Source: Acidobacteriota bacterium (GTDB taxonomy: Bacteria; Acidobacteriota; Blastocatellia; Chloracidobacteriales; JADJPF01). Taken from it: a stretch of DNA of 64,000 bases. The stretch lies in assembly GCA_016213785.1 (NCBI GenBank), contig JACQZQ010000053.1:124001-188000 (forward strand). The letters run 5' to 3'. Below, one piece after another: positions 44,930-53,692 of this stretch. A program made the translations under genes and the position numbers. The notes under the pieces were generated by a model that saw only the letters and a list, made by a program, of their open reading frames with translations, did no database searches and was not told the origin of the DNA. Within the stretch, counting starts at the first letter, position 1. The number at the start of each line of letters is the position of its first letter.

Positions 44930-45367
44930 ATGAGTATGTCAGCCGGTGGCGGGGGTGCAGCAAAACCAGATATTAACGTTACCCCTTTAATAGATGTTTT
45001 GTTAGTGCTTTTAATTATCTTTATGGTAATTACCCCATTAAAACCACATAAGTTTGAAACTAAGGTGCCTGAGAAACCACCTGAAGATATCGACCCTAAT
45101 ATTCAACCTGATCCTAGTTTACTAGTAGTAACTATTAGTAAAGATCGTAAACTAGACCTTAATAGCCAGGAACTTGATGAGGTTGGTTTAGGTGAGAGAT
45201 TAGCAAAAGAACTAAGTGAGCGTCCAACAGATAAAAAGACGCTTTTTATTAAAGCTCCAAAAACAATAAACTATGGCTATGTAGTGCAAATAATAGATAT
45301 AGTTAAAGGTGCAGGAGCACAGCCAATAGGGTTACAAATAGATTATCTTGATGAAGTACCATCATAA
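44930..45367 (+). CDS. exbD2: ExbD/TolR-family protein, second copy
   Basis: This 145-residue paralogue of the preceding gene has the same motif (DINVTPLIDVLLVLLIIFMV) and a diverged periplasmic part rich in Pro (KVPEKPPEDIDPNIQPDP). A good Shine-Dalgarno (GAGAGGAG) lies before the ATG. The two copies may form heteromers with ExbB or serve different TonB proteins; this cannot be decided here. Confidence 0.92.
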   Translation: MSMSAGGGGAAKPDINVTPLIDVLLVLLIIFMVITPLKPHKFETKVPEKPPEDIDPNIQPDPSLLVVTISKDRKLDLNSQELDEVGLGERLAKELSERPTDKKTLFIKAPKTINYGYVVQIIDIVKGAGAQPIGLQIDYLDEVPS

Positions 45368-45572
45368 GTTACTAAAATTTAATCTATTTTTGTGACATTT
45401 AGAGAAGCCTATATAGTTGATGCGGCGGGATCTCTATTAATTGCTAAAATTAGACAGCCAGACCGCACTCCTGACTGTCTCAATATCTTATAATCTTATA
45501 CTTAATATTTTGAAGGAGGTAGTGCTTACTTTTTAATTTATTTATTAAAAAGCTTTGCACTAAATAATCGGG

Positions 45573-46370
45573 ATGAAAATGGTTTTGCGCTTAGCAATAA
45601 TTCTTATATTTGCCATTTCCCTAACAGGCTGTGGTAAGCTCATAGCTAAGGACAGATTAAATGAGGGCACCCGCGCTTATAATAAAGGAAATTACTTACA
45701 AGCAGAAAAACTTTTTGAAGAATCTATAAGTTATAATCCTGATTTCCCTTTAGCAAGACTTTATTATGCTTCTGCCCTTCGTGCCCAATATGCCCCAGGC
45801 GGTGATTCTATTGAAAATAAAACATTAGGCGAAAAAGCGATAAAAGCTTATCAAGAAGTCATTAAATCCAGTACTAAAGCACAAGATGTAGATGCTGCAC
45901 ATGCTTTTATTGCCGACCTTTATAAAGGCTTAGACCAAAAGGAAGAAAACCGTAATTGGGTATTAAAAAGAATTAATCTTCCTAATCAACAAGATGATAT
46001 TCGTGCCCAATCTTACTACACTTTAGCTGTAGGTTACTGGGAAGATGCTTATAAAACTACCCAAAAATATGTTATTCCTCGTACTCAACCCACACAGTAT
46101 AAGCCTGTCAAAGAATGGGATGCTGGCGATGAAGAGCAAGTTAAGGCTTTAATTACTAAAGGCTTAGGGTATATGGAGGATTCTCTTAAGATTGATCCTA
46201 AGTATGCTAATTGCTATAGCTATCGAAGCTTACTCTATCGTGAACAAGTAAAAATAGAAGTTGATCCCCAATTAAAAGAAGAATTAACAGAAAAAGCTAA
46301 TAGAGATATAGAGGAATTTCAAAAACTTAATCGTGAAGCGGCTGCTGTTCAACAACAACCAGCTAGCTAG
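45573..46370 (+). CDS. TPR-type lipoprotein
   Basis: This is a 265-residue predicted lipoprotein (signal ILIFAISLTGC with a lipobox). The mature part contains TPR-like helical pairs (AYNKGNYLQAEKLFEESISYNPDFPLARLYYASAL and a second copy near residue 190-230, for example YMEDSLKIDPKYANCYSYRSLLY). It probably sits on the inner face of the outer membrane and supports a protein complex. It follows the TonB cluster by about 205 bases, so membership in that operon is possible but unproven. It is closed by a clear terminator. Confidence 0.75.
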   Translation: MKMVLRLAIILIFAISLTGCGKLIAKDRLNEGTRAYNKGNYLQAEKLFEESISYNPDFPLARLYYASALRAQYAPGGDSIENKTLGEKAIKAYQEVIKSSTKAQDVDAAHAFIADLYKGLDQKEENRNWVLKRINLPNQQDDIRAQSYYTLAVGYWEDAYKTTQKYVIPRTQPTQYKPVKEWDAGDEEQVKALITKGLGYMEDSLKIDPKYANCYSYRSLLYREQVKIEVDPQLKEELTEKANRDIEEFQKLNREAAAVQQQPAS

Positions 46371-46398
46371 TTAAACTAAGATTTATTCCTTAATTAGG

Positions 46399-46430
46399 AA
46401 GAAGCCGCAGGTCGGCTTCTTTCTTTTTTT
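46399..46430 (+). terminator. Rho-independent terminator
   Basis: AAGAAGCCG pairs with CGGCTTCTT around a 5-base loop, followed by a T-rich run. It closes the TPR lipoprotein gene. Confidence 0.9.
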
Positions 46431-46522
46431 GTCATATTTTTTTGCAGTTTTAAATAGTTGTTTGCTAAGCTTAAAATATTTTTCATTGTAGTTTATTTTA
46501 AGTAATTTATAATCTAATTCCT

Positions 46523-48688
46523 ATGATTCGTTTTGAAGACATATTAAACAAAGTTGAAGCTTACTATAAGGTAGAAGATATAAATCTACTACGTGCTGCC
46601 TATCTTTTCTCTGCAATGGTACATAAAGGGCAATTGCGTAAATCAGGCGAGCCTTATCTTGCTCACCCTATGGAAGTTGCTAATATACTGGCAGAACTAC
46701 ATTTAGATGCTATTTGTGTTGCTACTGGATTTCTTCATGATGTAGTAGAAGATACTAGTGCTACTTTAGAAGAAATAGAGCAAAGATTTGGTAAAGAAAT
46801 TGCTCATCTAGTAGATGGTTTAACAAAAATTTCTCAAATTGGTTATGCATCCCGCGAAGAAAGCCAAGCTGAAACCGTCCGTAAAATGCTTCTTGCAATG
46901 GTTGATGATATTAGAGTCGTAATAGTAAAACTAGCCGATAGACTCCATAATATGCGCACTCTAGATTATTTACCTGCCGAAAAGCGTCGCCGAAAAGCAG
47001 AAGAAACCTTAGATATATATGCTCCTATTGCTCATCGTCTTGGAATGGGAAAAATCCGTAGCGAACTTGAAGATTTAGCCTTTAAGCATCTTTACTCTTC
47101 TGATTACACTAACATGCATTTAATTATTGAGAAACGAAGACCTGAATTAGAAAAGCATGTTGAAGAAATAAAAAATCTTGTTAATGAAAAAATGGTAGAA
47201 GCTGGAGTCCCTTTAGTACGTATAGAAACAAGAATTAAAAGGCTTTATAGTATTTTCCTAAAACTTAAACGCCAAAGAATTACTATTGATCAAGTCTATG
47301 ATTTAATGGCAATTAGACTAATTACTAGAAATGTTCGTGATTGCTATGGTGCTCTAGGTGTTATTCATAATATGTGGAAACCTATTCCAGGTCGTTTTAA
47401 GGATTGGATTGCGATTCCTAGAGATAACCTATATCAGTCCTTACACACTTCTGTAGTTACTGAGTCAGGGCAAGCCTTTGAAGTACAAATACGTACTGAA
47501 GAAATGCATCATATTGCTGAAGAAGGAATTGCTGCTCACTGGAAATACAAAGAGAAAAAACTAGGTAAACAAGGAGATGATGAAACTTTTGTTTGGCTAA
47601 AACGCTTAGTTGAGTGGCAACAAGAGGTTCCAGACTCAAGAGAGTTTATTGATGGACTAAAACTAGATCTTTACCCACAAGATGTTTATGCATTTACTCC
47701 AAAAGGTAAAGTTATTGAACTTCCAAGAGGTGCAACACCTGTAGATTTTGCTTATGCAATCCATACAGATGTAGGTTCACACTGTACAGGCGCAAAAGTA
47801 AATGGTCGGATAGTTTCCCTACGCTATCAGCTTAAGAATGGCGATGTAGTCGAAATCATAACCCAGTCAAATGCACATCCTTCTAGAGATTGGCTTAAGT
47901 TTGTAGTTACTGGAAGAGCACGAAATAAAATAAAGAAATATATTACTGAAAATGAGCGAGAACGTGCCTTAGAAATAGGTAAAAAGCTTTTTGAAAAAGA
48001 AGCAGATCGTTTTCGCCTAAGTATGAAAAAACTAATTAATGAAGGAGATTTGCAGAAAGTTGCCCCAGAATATGGCTTGCAACGGGCAGAAGATTTAATA
48101 GTTGCAATGGGTTATGGAAAAGTTTCTGCTAAAGGTGTTATTGCTAAGTTGCTTTCTCCAGAAGAGTTTGAGCGCTTAGACCAAGTTAAGGAAACAAAAC
48201 TTGGGCAGGTAATTAAAAAAGTATTTCGTATTGGTGGCGATAGAATAAAAGTTCAAGGTATAGATGATCTACTTATTTATCGTGCAAGATGCTGTAACCC
48301 AATACGAGGTGAAAAAATAATAGGCTATATTACTCGCGGAAAAGGTGTAGCTGTTCATAGTAGCAATTGTCCTAATGCTAAAAATCTGATGGTGAATAAG
48401 GAAAGAACAATTGATGTTGATTGGCTATCAGAAGATAATCAATCATCTTACTTAGTTACTATTTCTGTTTTAACAGAAAATCGACAAGGTTTATTAGCTG
48501 ATGTGACAGCGGCAATTTCTAATATTAAAACAGATATTCGAGATGCTCATGCTGCTTTATCATCTGATGGACATGGCGTAATAGATCTTACTACTGAAGT
48601 TTATGATGTAAAACATTTAGAAAGAGTAATTAAGGCTGTTAAAGCTGTTCATGGAGTTTTAGAAGTTGAAAGAGCAACACATCATTAG
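46523..48688 (+). CDS. rel: Bifunctional (p)ppGpp synthetase/hydrolase
   Basis: This 721-residue stringent-response enzyme has an HD hydrolase domain with FLHDVVEDT and a synthetase domain ending in EVQIRTEEMHHIAEEGIAAHWKYK. RFKD is the charge pattern of bifunctional Rel/SpoT rather than synthetase-only RelA. A TGS domain (YAFTPKGKVIELPRGATPVDFAY), a Cys-containing zinc-finger-like domain (RCCNPIRGEKIIGYITRGKG) and a C-terminal ACT domain follow. The length and order are standard. It appears to be the only Rel-type gene in the window and is followed by ridA after 17 bases. Confidence 0.95.
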   Translation: MIRFEDILNKVEAYYKVEDINLLRAAYLFSAMVHKGQLRKSGEPYLAHPMEVANILAELHLDAICVATGFLHDVVEDTSATLEEIEQRFGKEIAHLVDGLTKISQIGYASREESQAETVRKMLLAMVDDIRVVIVKLADRLHNMRTLDYLPAEKRRRKAEETLDIYAPIAHRLGMGKIRSELEDLAFKHLYSSDYTNMHLIIEKRRPELEKHVEEIKNLVNEKMVEAGVPLVRIETRIKRLYSIFLKLKRQRITIDQVYDLMAIRLITRNVRDCYGALGVIHNMWKPIPGRFKDWIAIPRDNLYQSLHTSVVTESGQAFEVQIRTEEMHHIAEEGIAAHWKYKEKKLGKQGDDETFVWLKRLVEWQQEVPDSREFIDGLKLDLYPQDVYAFTPKGKVIELPRGATPVDFAYAIHTDVGSHCTGAKVNGRIVSLRYQLKNGDVVEIITQSNAHPSRDWLKFVVTGRARNKIKKYITENERERALEIGKKLFEKEADRFRLSMKKLINEGDLQKVAPEYGLQRAEDLIVAMGYGKVSAKGVIAKLLSPEEFERLDQVKETKLGQVIKKVFRIGGDRIKVQGIDDLLIYRARCCNPIRGEKIIGYITRGKGVAVHSSNCPNAKNLMVNKERTIDVDWLSEDNQSSYLVTISVLTENRQGLLADVTAAISNIKTDIRDAHAALSSDGHGVIDLTTEVYDVKHLERVIKAVKAVHGVLEVERATHH

Positions 48689-48705
48689 ATAAGAAGAGGT
48701 AAAAA

Positions 48706-49086
48706 ATGGAAAAACAAGCAGTTAAGACAGATAAAGCCCCTCAAGCTATTGGGCCATATTCTCAAGCAATAAAACTTAATAATTTAGTTTTTCTTTCTGG
48801 GCAAGTTCATTTAGATCCTGCTACAGGTTATTTAGTAGAAGGTGATATAACTGTTCAAACAGAAAGAGTTATGGAAAATTTACATGCTGTTTTAACAGCA
48901 GCAGGAAGTAGTTTTGAAAAAGTTGTTAAATCTACGATTTATTTAGCTGATATGGGTGATTTTGCTAAAGTTAATGAGGTTTATGGAAAATATTTTCCTT
49001 CTCCTCAACCTGCTCGCTCAACTGTTGCCGTAGCAAGACTGCCTAAGGATGCTAGAGTAGAAATAGACGTTATTGCTTATTGTTAA
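48706..49086 (+). CDS. ridA: RidA-family enamine/imine deaminase
   Basis: This 126-residue trimeric protein of the RidA/YjgF family hydrolyses reactive enamines formed by PLP enzymes. The family sequence is clear: [21 protein letters not shown], and the C-terminal [24 protein letters not shown] with the substrate-binding Arg. It follows rel closely, with GAAGAGG before the ATG. Its 3' end overlaps the convergent AMP ligase gene by 17 bases. The threonine/serine dehydratase at 35947 is a possible source of its substrate. Confidence 0.93.
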   Translation: MEKQAVKTDKAPQAIGPYSQAIKLNNLVFLSGQVHLDPATGYLVEGDITVQTERVMENLHAVLTAAGSSFEKVVKSTIYLADMGDFAKVNEVYGKYFPSPQPARSTVAVARLPKDARVEIDVIAYC

Positions 49087-50632
49087 GCTCTATAATAAGT
49101 TCTCTTAGTTTATTACGCTCTAATTTACCCATAATATTTCTTGGTAGCATATTTATAAAACAGTATTCTTTTGGTCGTTTATAAGGGGCTAGTTCGTGTT
49201 GACAAAGTGTTTTTAGGGCTAGCTCTAGTTCTACCAAGTTAGTATTTGGTTTTGCTACTATACAAGCAACAATTTTTTCCCCTAAATCTAGGTCTGAGAG
49301 GCTAGTAACAGCACATTCTAAAATCCCAGGTATTTTCTCTAGAATTTTTTCTATTTCTCCAGGTGTAACATTTGTTCCACCAACAATAATTAGCTCTTTT
49401 ATTCTACCAACTATTGATAAATAGCCGTCTTGATCAAACTTTCCTAAATCTCCTGTACGAAACCAACCATTATAAAATACTACTTTAGTGTTTTCTTCAT
49501 CTTGCCAATAGCCAGGAAAAACATTTGCTCCTTTTATCCAAATTTCTCCTACATTGCCTATATCAACAGAAGTAAGTGTTTCTAGGTCAGTAATTTGGAT
49601 TTCTACTCCCTTTACTGTCAAGCCAACACTTCCAGCTTTACGCAGTCCATTTAGAGGGTTAGAGGCATTAAAAAGAGTTTCAGTTAAACCATAGCGTTCT
49701 AAAATAGTTAGACCAAATCTTTTATTAAACTGCTCAAATGTCTCGCTTGAAAGTGGTGCTGAACCAGAAATAAATAGCCTTATTGAAGTAACATCAAAAT
49801 CGCCCTCTATATTTAACATTCTATGATAAAGGGTTGGAACTCCCATAAAAACAGTAATTTGATGGTTTTTAATGGCCTGAAGTGTTACAAAAGGGTCAAA
49901 TTTTTCTAATAAAAATACAGCATTTCCTACTAGCAAACTCCCATAAATACCTAGCCCTAATCCATGTATATGGTGAGGTGGAAGAACGTGTAATAGTTTA
50001 TCTCTTTTACTAAAGCCCCAAGTGTCTATTAATAGGGTTGTGAGATTTGTAAAAAGGTTTTGATGAGTTAATCCTACACCTTTGGGTAGTCCAGTAGTCC
50101 CACTAGTAAAAACTATTAAGGCTATATCATTTTTATCTACTTCAACTATATCAATAGTTTCTAGATCCGATACTAAAACACTACTTAATATATCTATCAA
50201 GTTAAAAATATTTTCTAGATTATTAGATTCTAGATCTTCAACCCAGCAAGAGCCATCAATATAGTTGGTTAATTTAGGGTTTTTGGATAGAAAATTACTA
50301 GTAATAATAGCTAAGCTAGGTTTAGCTTTAATTAGAATTTTTTCAAGTTCTATAGTGCTTAAGCTAGGATTAAGTGGAACTACTACTCCGCCGCTAGCAA
50401 GAATTGAAATATGTGCAGCAACTAAAGATGTTGATTTAGTTAAAGAAAGTGCTACTCTATCACCTTTTTTAATACCATAATTTTTTAATGCTCTTAAGTA
50501 AGAATATGTTTCTTTAAGAATTTCTTTTTTAGTACTTTGCCAAAGGATTTCTCCTTTTGTTGAAAGGCCAAAGAGGATAGTTTTATTTTCGTCATTCTCT
50601 AAATTTTTAATAAAAATATTAGCTAAATTCAT
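49070..50632 (-). CDS. AMP-dependent acyl-CoA synthetase-like ligase
   Basis: This 520-residue adenylate-forming enzyme shows [61 protein letters not shown] and a C-terminal Lys in [10 protein letters not shown]. It is a full-length ANL-superfamily enzyme, similar in length to malonyl-CoA and medium-chain ligases. [10 protein letters not shown] with Thr-Asn in place of the usual GGENIYP resembles malonyl-CoA-synthetase-type sequences, but substrate choice is uncertain. It is distinct from the enzyme at 14637 and lies tail-to-tail with ridA. Confidence 0.85.
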   Translation of the reverse strand: MNLANIFIKNLENDENKTILFGLSTKGEILWQSTKKEILKETYSYLRALKNYGIKKGDRVALSLTKSTSLVAAHISILASGGVVVPLNPSLSTIELEKILIKAKPSLAIITSNFLSKNPKLTNYIDGSCWVEDLESNNLENIFNLIDILSSVLVSDLETIDIVEVDKNDIALIVFTSGTTGLPKGVGLTHQNLFTNLTTLLIDTWGFSKRDKLLHVLPPHHIHGLGLGIYGSLLVGNAVFLLEKFDPFVTLQAIKNHQITVFMGVPTLYHRMLNIEGDFDVTSIRLFISGSAPLSSETFEQFNKRFGLTILERYGLTETLFNASNPLNGLRKAGSVGLTVKGVEIQITDLETLTSVDIGNVGEIWIKGANVFPGYWQDEENTKVVFYNGWFRTGDLGKFDQDGYLSIVGRIKELIIVGGTNVTPGEIEKILEKIPGILECAVTSLSDLDLGEKIVACIVAKPNTNLVELELALKTLCQHELAPYKRPKEYCFINMLPRNIMGKLERNKLRELIIELNNKQ

Positions 50633-50807
50633 AGTTTAAAAAATTCTAATGAGTAATTTTTAGCATTTTGCGAAATATTACACTTAGTTTGCGTAAAGTT
50701 CCATGCTTAAAGACAAAAAGAGCTAGAAAATAGGCTAAAATTTTAATAAAAATATTTATAGTGGTTTGCTAATTTGTAGTGAATAAAAAAGTTATCTTAT
50801 ATTTAAG

Positions 50808-50855
50808 TTGGCATTTTTCTAGCTAGAAGGATACTAATTTGGCATATAGTTTGCC
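50808..50855 (+). promoter_or_regulatory. Two tandem sigma-54-like promoters before hsp20
   Basis: TTGGCATATAGTTTGCC (50839-50855) has -24 GG and -12 GC separated by ten bases and fits the consensus well; a start near 50866 would give a 32-base leader. TTGGCATTTTTCTAGCT (50808-50824) has the same GG-N10-GC spacing 31 bases upstream but a weaker -12 half. No CIRCE-type inverted repeat was found. Confidence 0.7.
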
Positions 50856-50897
50856 AATATTAAAGGTGCCAAATCGCTTTAGAAAGGAGGTAAAGTT

Positions 50898-51458
50898 ATG
50901 GACAAACCAATGGAAAAAACCACAAAAGAAGAACCCAAAGCGATTAACCGTAGAAGTTTATTTACTCCAGGGTTTTTTATGTCTCCATTCTTTAATGCAG
51001 ATCCTTTTGATCTAATGAGAGAATTTGCTAAAGAAATGGAACTTTCTTTTGAAAACCTTGGCTTCCCGAAATTTGAAGCTAAAGAATTTGACTGGAAACC
51101 TGCTATTGATGTCTTTACTAAAGAAGGAAAATTCTTTGTTCATGCAGAATTACCAGGAATGACTAAAGAAGATGTAAAAGTAGAGTTGGAAGAAAATAGG
51201 TTAATTGTCAGAGGCGAACGTAGGAAAGAAACCAAAGAAGAGAAAAAAGACTTTTATAGGTCTGAACTAAACTATGGCTCTTTCTATCGTGCAATTCCTT
51301 TACCTAAGGAGGTAGACTTAGAGAAAATAGAAGCTAAGTTCTGTAATGGAATACTAGAAGTTACTATGCCTGTTGCCGTAAAAGTAGAAGAAAATAAAAA
51401 AGAAATTCCTATTGGTGAAATACCTAAAGTAGAAGAAACAAAAACAGCAAAGGCATAG
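50898..51458 (+). CDS. hsp20: Hsp20-family small heat-shock protein
   Basis: This is a 186-residue holdase chaperone. An N-terminal Phe/Met/Pro-rich region (about 20-65) is followed by the alpha-crystallin domain (about 68-165): WKPAIDVF, FVHAELPGMTKEDVKVE, LIVRGER, and GSFYRAIPLP. A C-terminal tail carries the I-x-I-type motif EIPIGEIP needed for oligomer assembly. A strong Shine-Dalgarno (AAAGGAGG) lies at the start. The gene is monocistronic, between its own sigma-54-like promoters and a long hairpin. It would prevent aggregation of unfolding proteins. Confidence 0.94.
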   Translation: MDKPMEKTTKEEPKAINRRSLFTPGFFMSPFFNADPFDLMREFAKEMELSFENLGFPKFEAKEFDWKPAIDVFTKEGKFFVHAELPGMTKEDVKVELEENRLIVRGERRKETKEEKKDFYRSELNYGSFYRAIPLPKEVDLEKIEAKFCNGILEVTMPVAVKVEENKKEIPIGEIPKVEETKTAKA

Positions 51459-51533
51459 TTTTTAGCAAAGGTTTTTGATTTTTTAATCCTAAGGTGAATT
51501 GTTAAATAGAGTGTCTAAATTGTAGGTGAAACT

Positions 51534-51579
51534 GTTGCCCGCTACTTAAACCAGGAGGTTAAAAAAAGTAGTGGGCAAC
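51534..51579. terminator. Long hairpin between hsp20 and the membrane-protein gene
   Basis: GTTGCCCGCTACTT (51534-51547) pairs with AAGTAGTGGGCAAC (51566-51579), with one G-T pair. It lies between convergent genes and can end transcription from either side, although no long U tract follows on the plus strand. Confidence 0.7.
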
Positions 51580-51585
51580 GCTATT

Positions 51586-52176
51586 TTAACTATTATTAGT
51601 TTTTTTAGCTGGTCGCCACATATCAATTAATGGTACTACTACCATAATTATTACAGTTAGTCCCATTAAAATAGCTCCAATATAAAGCAAATTACTTAAG
51701 CTAGTTGAAAGGTAGCGAACTAACCAAGGTGTAGCTAGAAAAGCAACACAGCCTCCAAAACTACCCGCATAAGTTATAAGCTTAAAGAATTCAGGGGCAC
51801 GGGTGCGCATTAGAAAATGTGCTAGCACAAAGAGCACTAAGGGGATTTCAAAAACATGTGGATGAGTAATATCTAGTAAAGTACTAAATGTATTCATTCT
51901 AGCTACAAGCTCACCTTCTAGAGGAAGAGGTGTATTTTCTTCTGTTGGAGCTAAATTAGAGGGTAGACTAGGTTCTGGAGATTGTAAGTTATTTTCAGGA
52001 GAGGTGGTTAGCTCTGGGTCTGGCCCGTAACGTAGCGCTACACCATTTTTAATTTTGCCTACTTTGTCATAAACGTTTAATTCTGCTACACCAAAAGAGA
52101 CTAGCATTACTAAAAGAAAAATAGTTATTAAGATTTTTGTGTTCCAATCACTACGAGAAAGAGGAAAAGGTGTCAT
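51586..52176 (-). CDS. Inner-membrane protein, last gene of the Fur-box operon
   Basis: This 196-residue protein has about four hydrophobic helices: one near residues 13-32 and three after residue 108. A Pro/Glu/Asn-rich external loop lies between. The segment THPHVFEIPLVLFVLAHFLM places three His residues at and just inside a membrane helix, which could hold a haem or iron. I do not recognise a named family. It ends an operon of electron-transfer genes, and its ATG is 10 bases from the ApbE stop. It may pass electrons from the quinone pool or bind iron; this is inference. Confidence 0.6.
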   Translation of the reverse strand: MTPFPLSRSDWNTKILITIFLLVMLVSFGVAELNVYDKVGKIKNGVALRYGPDPELTTSPENNLQSPEPSLPSNLAPTEENTPLPLEGELVARMNTFSTLLDITHPHVFEIPLVLFVLAHFLMRTRAPEFFKLITYAGSFGGCVAFLATPWLVRYLSTSLSNLLYIGAILMGLTVIIMVVVPLIDMWRPAKKTNNS

Positions 52177-52186
52177 AAAATACCTT

Positions 52187-53134
52187 TCAAAATATTATTG
52201 GTAAGTTTTCTGTGTAAGATAAATGAGTATTATTATTTTCATCTAATTTTTGTATTAAAAGACTATCTACTGCTAAATCATTTTTTTCACAGCAATCAAG
52301 GGTTTCTTCTTGTCCTAAAAATAAGAGCATTTTAGAAATTACTTCGGCCTCAAGCGCTGATTTAGAAAGCACTGTAGCACTAACTAAACCCGTTAGAGGA
52401 TAACTTGTTTGTGGGTTTAATAAATTAGAAAATCTTAAATTTTCAATAATAAAAAACTTTTCATTAGTTCCTGAAGTAGAAATAGCAGTATTAGTTAAAT
52501 TAAGTATTGCTATAATACTGTTATTTTGTAAGTGATTGATTGCTAAAGGCCAATAGTTACTATTTGGATTTTCTCCCCAAGTAACAATGCTACTATTGCC
52601 TGCATTTATTAATCCAGAAAAGACTCCTATTTTAACAAGCATATTTTTAACACAATCCACAGCATAGCCTTTTACAAAACCGCTTAAATCTAAGGACATA
52701 CCTTTTTTTTGAAAAAAAATAGTTTGAGTAACAGAATTTAATTTTAGTAGGTTAGAGTTAGTTAATTTTTGTTTGTTTTTAATAGTTTTTGGGCTAGGGA
52801 GTTTATTTGTTTTTTCTGCTCTATGCCAAGATTTCATAAGAGGAGATAGCATAATAGAAAATGTATTTTTAGATAAGGAAGAATACTTTATTGCTAAGGA
52901 AATTACATTAAATAGTTCTTGAGAGACTTTTATAGGCTGATTGTTTGCTTGCAAATTTAGCCTATAAAGCTCACTAGTAGGATCAAAGTAGCTAAAGATT
53001 TTTTCTATTCTATTAAATTCAGCAAGAACTTTTTCTATTATTAATGCAGTACTAAGTGTAGAGCTATCTAGATAGAGAATAATTTCTACTATAGTTCCCA
53101 TTAAGTAATAGGCTTGTTTTATTTCATCCAGCAT
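52187..53134 (-). CDS. apbE: ApbE-like FAD:protein FMN transferase (divergent)
   Basis: This 315-residue protein would attach FMN covalently to a Thr/Ser of an extracytoplasmic partner. Family landmarks are YLMGTIVEI, FDPTSELYRLN, SLDLSGFVKGYAVD, INAGNSS, and ISTSGTNEKF. Later motifs are altered: the usual HIIDP is NLLNP, and the Asp of the conserved metal-binding ADA is Glu (ALEAEVISK). No signal peptide is obvious, which is unusual. A GTG at 53173 opens a longer frame that overlaps the upstream gene by 50 bases; the ATG at 53134 overlaps by only 11. It follows its likely substrate gene (53124-53684). Confidence 0.78.
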   Translation of the reverse strand: MLDEIKQAYYLMGTIVEIILYLDSSTLSTALIIEKVLAEFNRIEKIFSYFDPTSELYRLNLQANNQPIKVSQELFNVISLAIKYSSLSKNTFSIMLSPLMKSWHRAEKTNKLPSPKTIKNKQKLTNSNLLKLNSVTQTIFFQKKGMSLDLSGFVKGYAVDCVKNMLVKIGVFSGLINAGNSSIVTWGENPNSNYWPLAINHLQNNSIIAILNLTNTAISTSGTNEKFFIIENLRFSNLLNPQTSYPLTGLVSATVLSKSALEAEVISKMLLFLGQEETLDCCEKNDLAVDSLLIQKLDENNNTHLSYTENLPIIF

Positions 53135-53684
53135 AAACAGTTTCACATAAAACAAGGGCTTTTTTTGTTCCACGACAAAAAGCCCGAGCCGAAAGTGTTG
53201 CTCCAGTAATTCCTACAATATCAGCACCAATTAATAAACGGTCTTTACTAGATTTATTCTTAAATTGGTTACAAAATCTAGCGTCTTGAACTTCCCAACC
53301 GCGAGTTTCTCTAAAAACCATTAATGCAACTCGTGAAACCTTAAAATCAGGGTTTAGACCTACTATAAAAGTTATATACTGGTCTTTACCTATTTCATTA
53401 ACAATCATTGCATAACCATCTGTAGCACCTACTGTTGTAGCATGAAAGAACACCTGTTCTTTATTTACTTGGGTTTTTAAGATATTTGCTACTTTTTTGA
53501 TTTGCTCATCAGATAGTTGTTTTTGTTCAATAGAAATTTTTTCTGACTTAGGAAAAATTAGTTTTAATGCTTGTTCTGAAGTCAGATAGGTTTTTTCTTG
53601 TGCCCAAACAGCTAAAGGGCTAGAAGCAAGAGTTATAGCTCCTGCTCCTAGTATAGTTTTTGTAATAAATTCGCGTCTTTTCAT
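53124..53684 (-). CDS. Exported FMN-binding domain protein
   Basis: This is a 186-residue exported protein. The N-terminus MKRREFITKTILGAG...AVWAQ looks like a Tat-type (RR-x-F) signal. The C-terminal FMN-binding motif is VGITGATLSARAF, where the Ser of TGATLS would be the residue flavinylated by ApbE. The middle region shows DGYAMIVNEIGKDQYITFIVGLNPDF, typical of this fold. It probably shuttles electrons in the periplasm between the membrane and the di-haem protein. It sits between those two genes in the operon; ApbE overlaps its end. Confidence 0.85.
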   Translation of the reverse strand: MKRREFITKTILGAGAITLASSPLAVWAQEKTYLTSEQALKLIFPKSEKISIEQKQLSDEQIKKVANILKTQVNKEQVFFHATTVGATDGYAMIVNEIGKDQYITFIVGLNPDFKVSRVALMVFRETRGWEVQDARFCNQFKNKSSKDRLLIGADIVGITGATLSARAFCRGTKKALVLCETVYAG

Positions 53685-53692
53685 CTTGTTTA

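Noticed and set aside
45452-45480. AGACAG/CTGTCT hairpin as a terminator or RNA gene after exbD
   Set aside because: The stem is only six bases with a 17-base loop, and no U run follows.
50639-50897. CIRCE or other heat-shock operator upstream of hsp20
   Set aside because: I found no TTAGCACTC-N9-GAGTGCTAA-like sequence; the TTGGCA/TGCCAA symmetry there is explained by the sigma-54 core.
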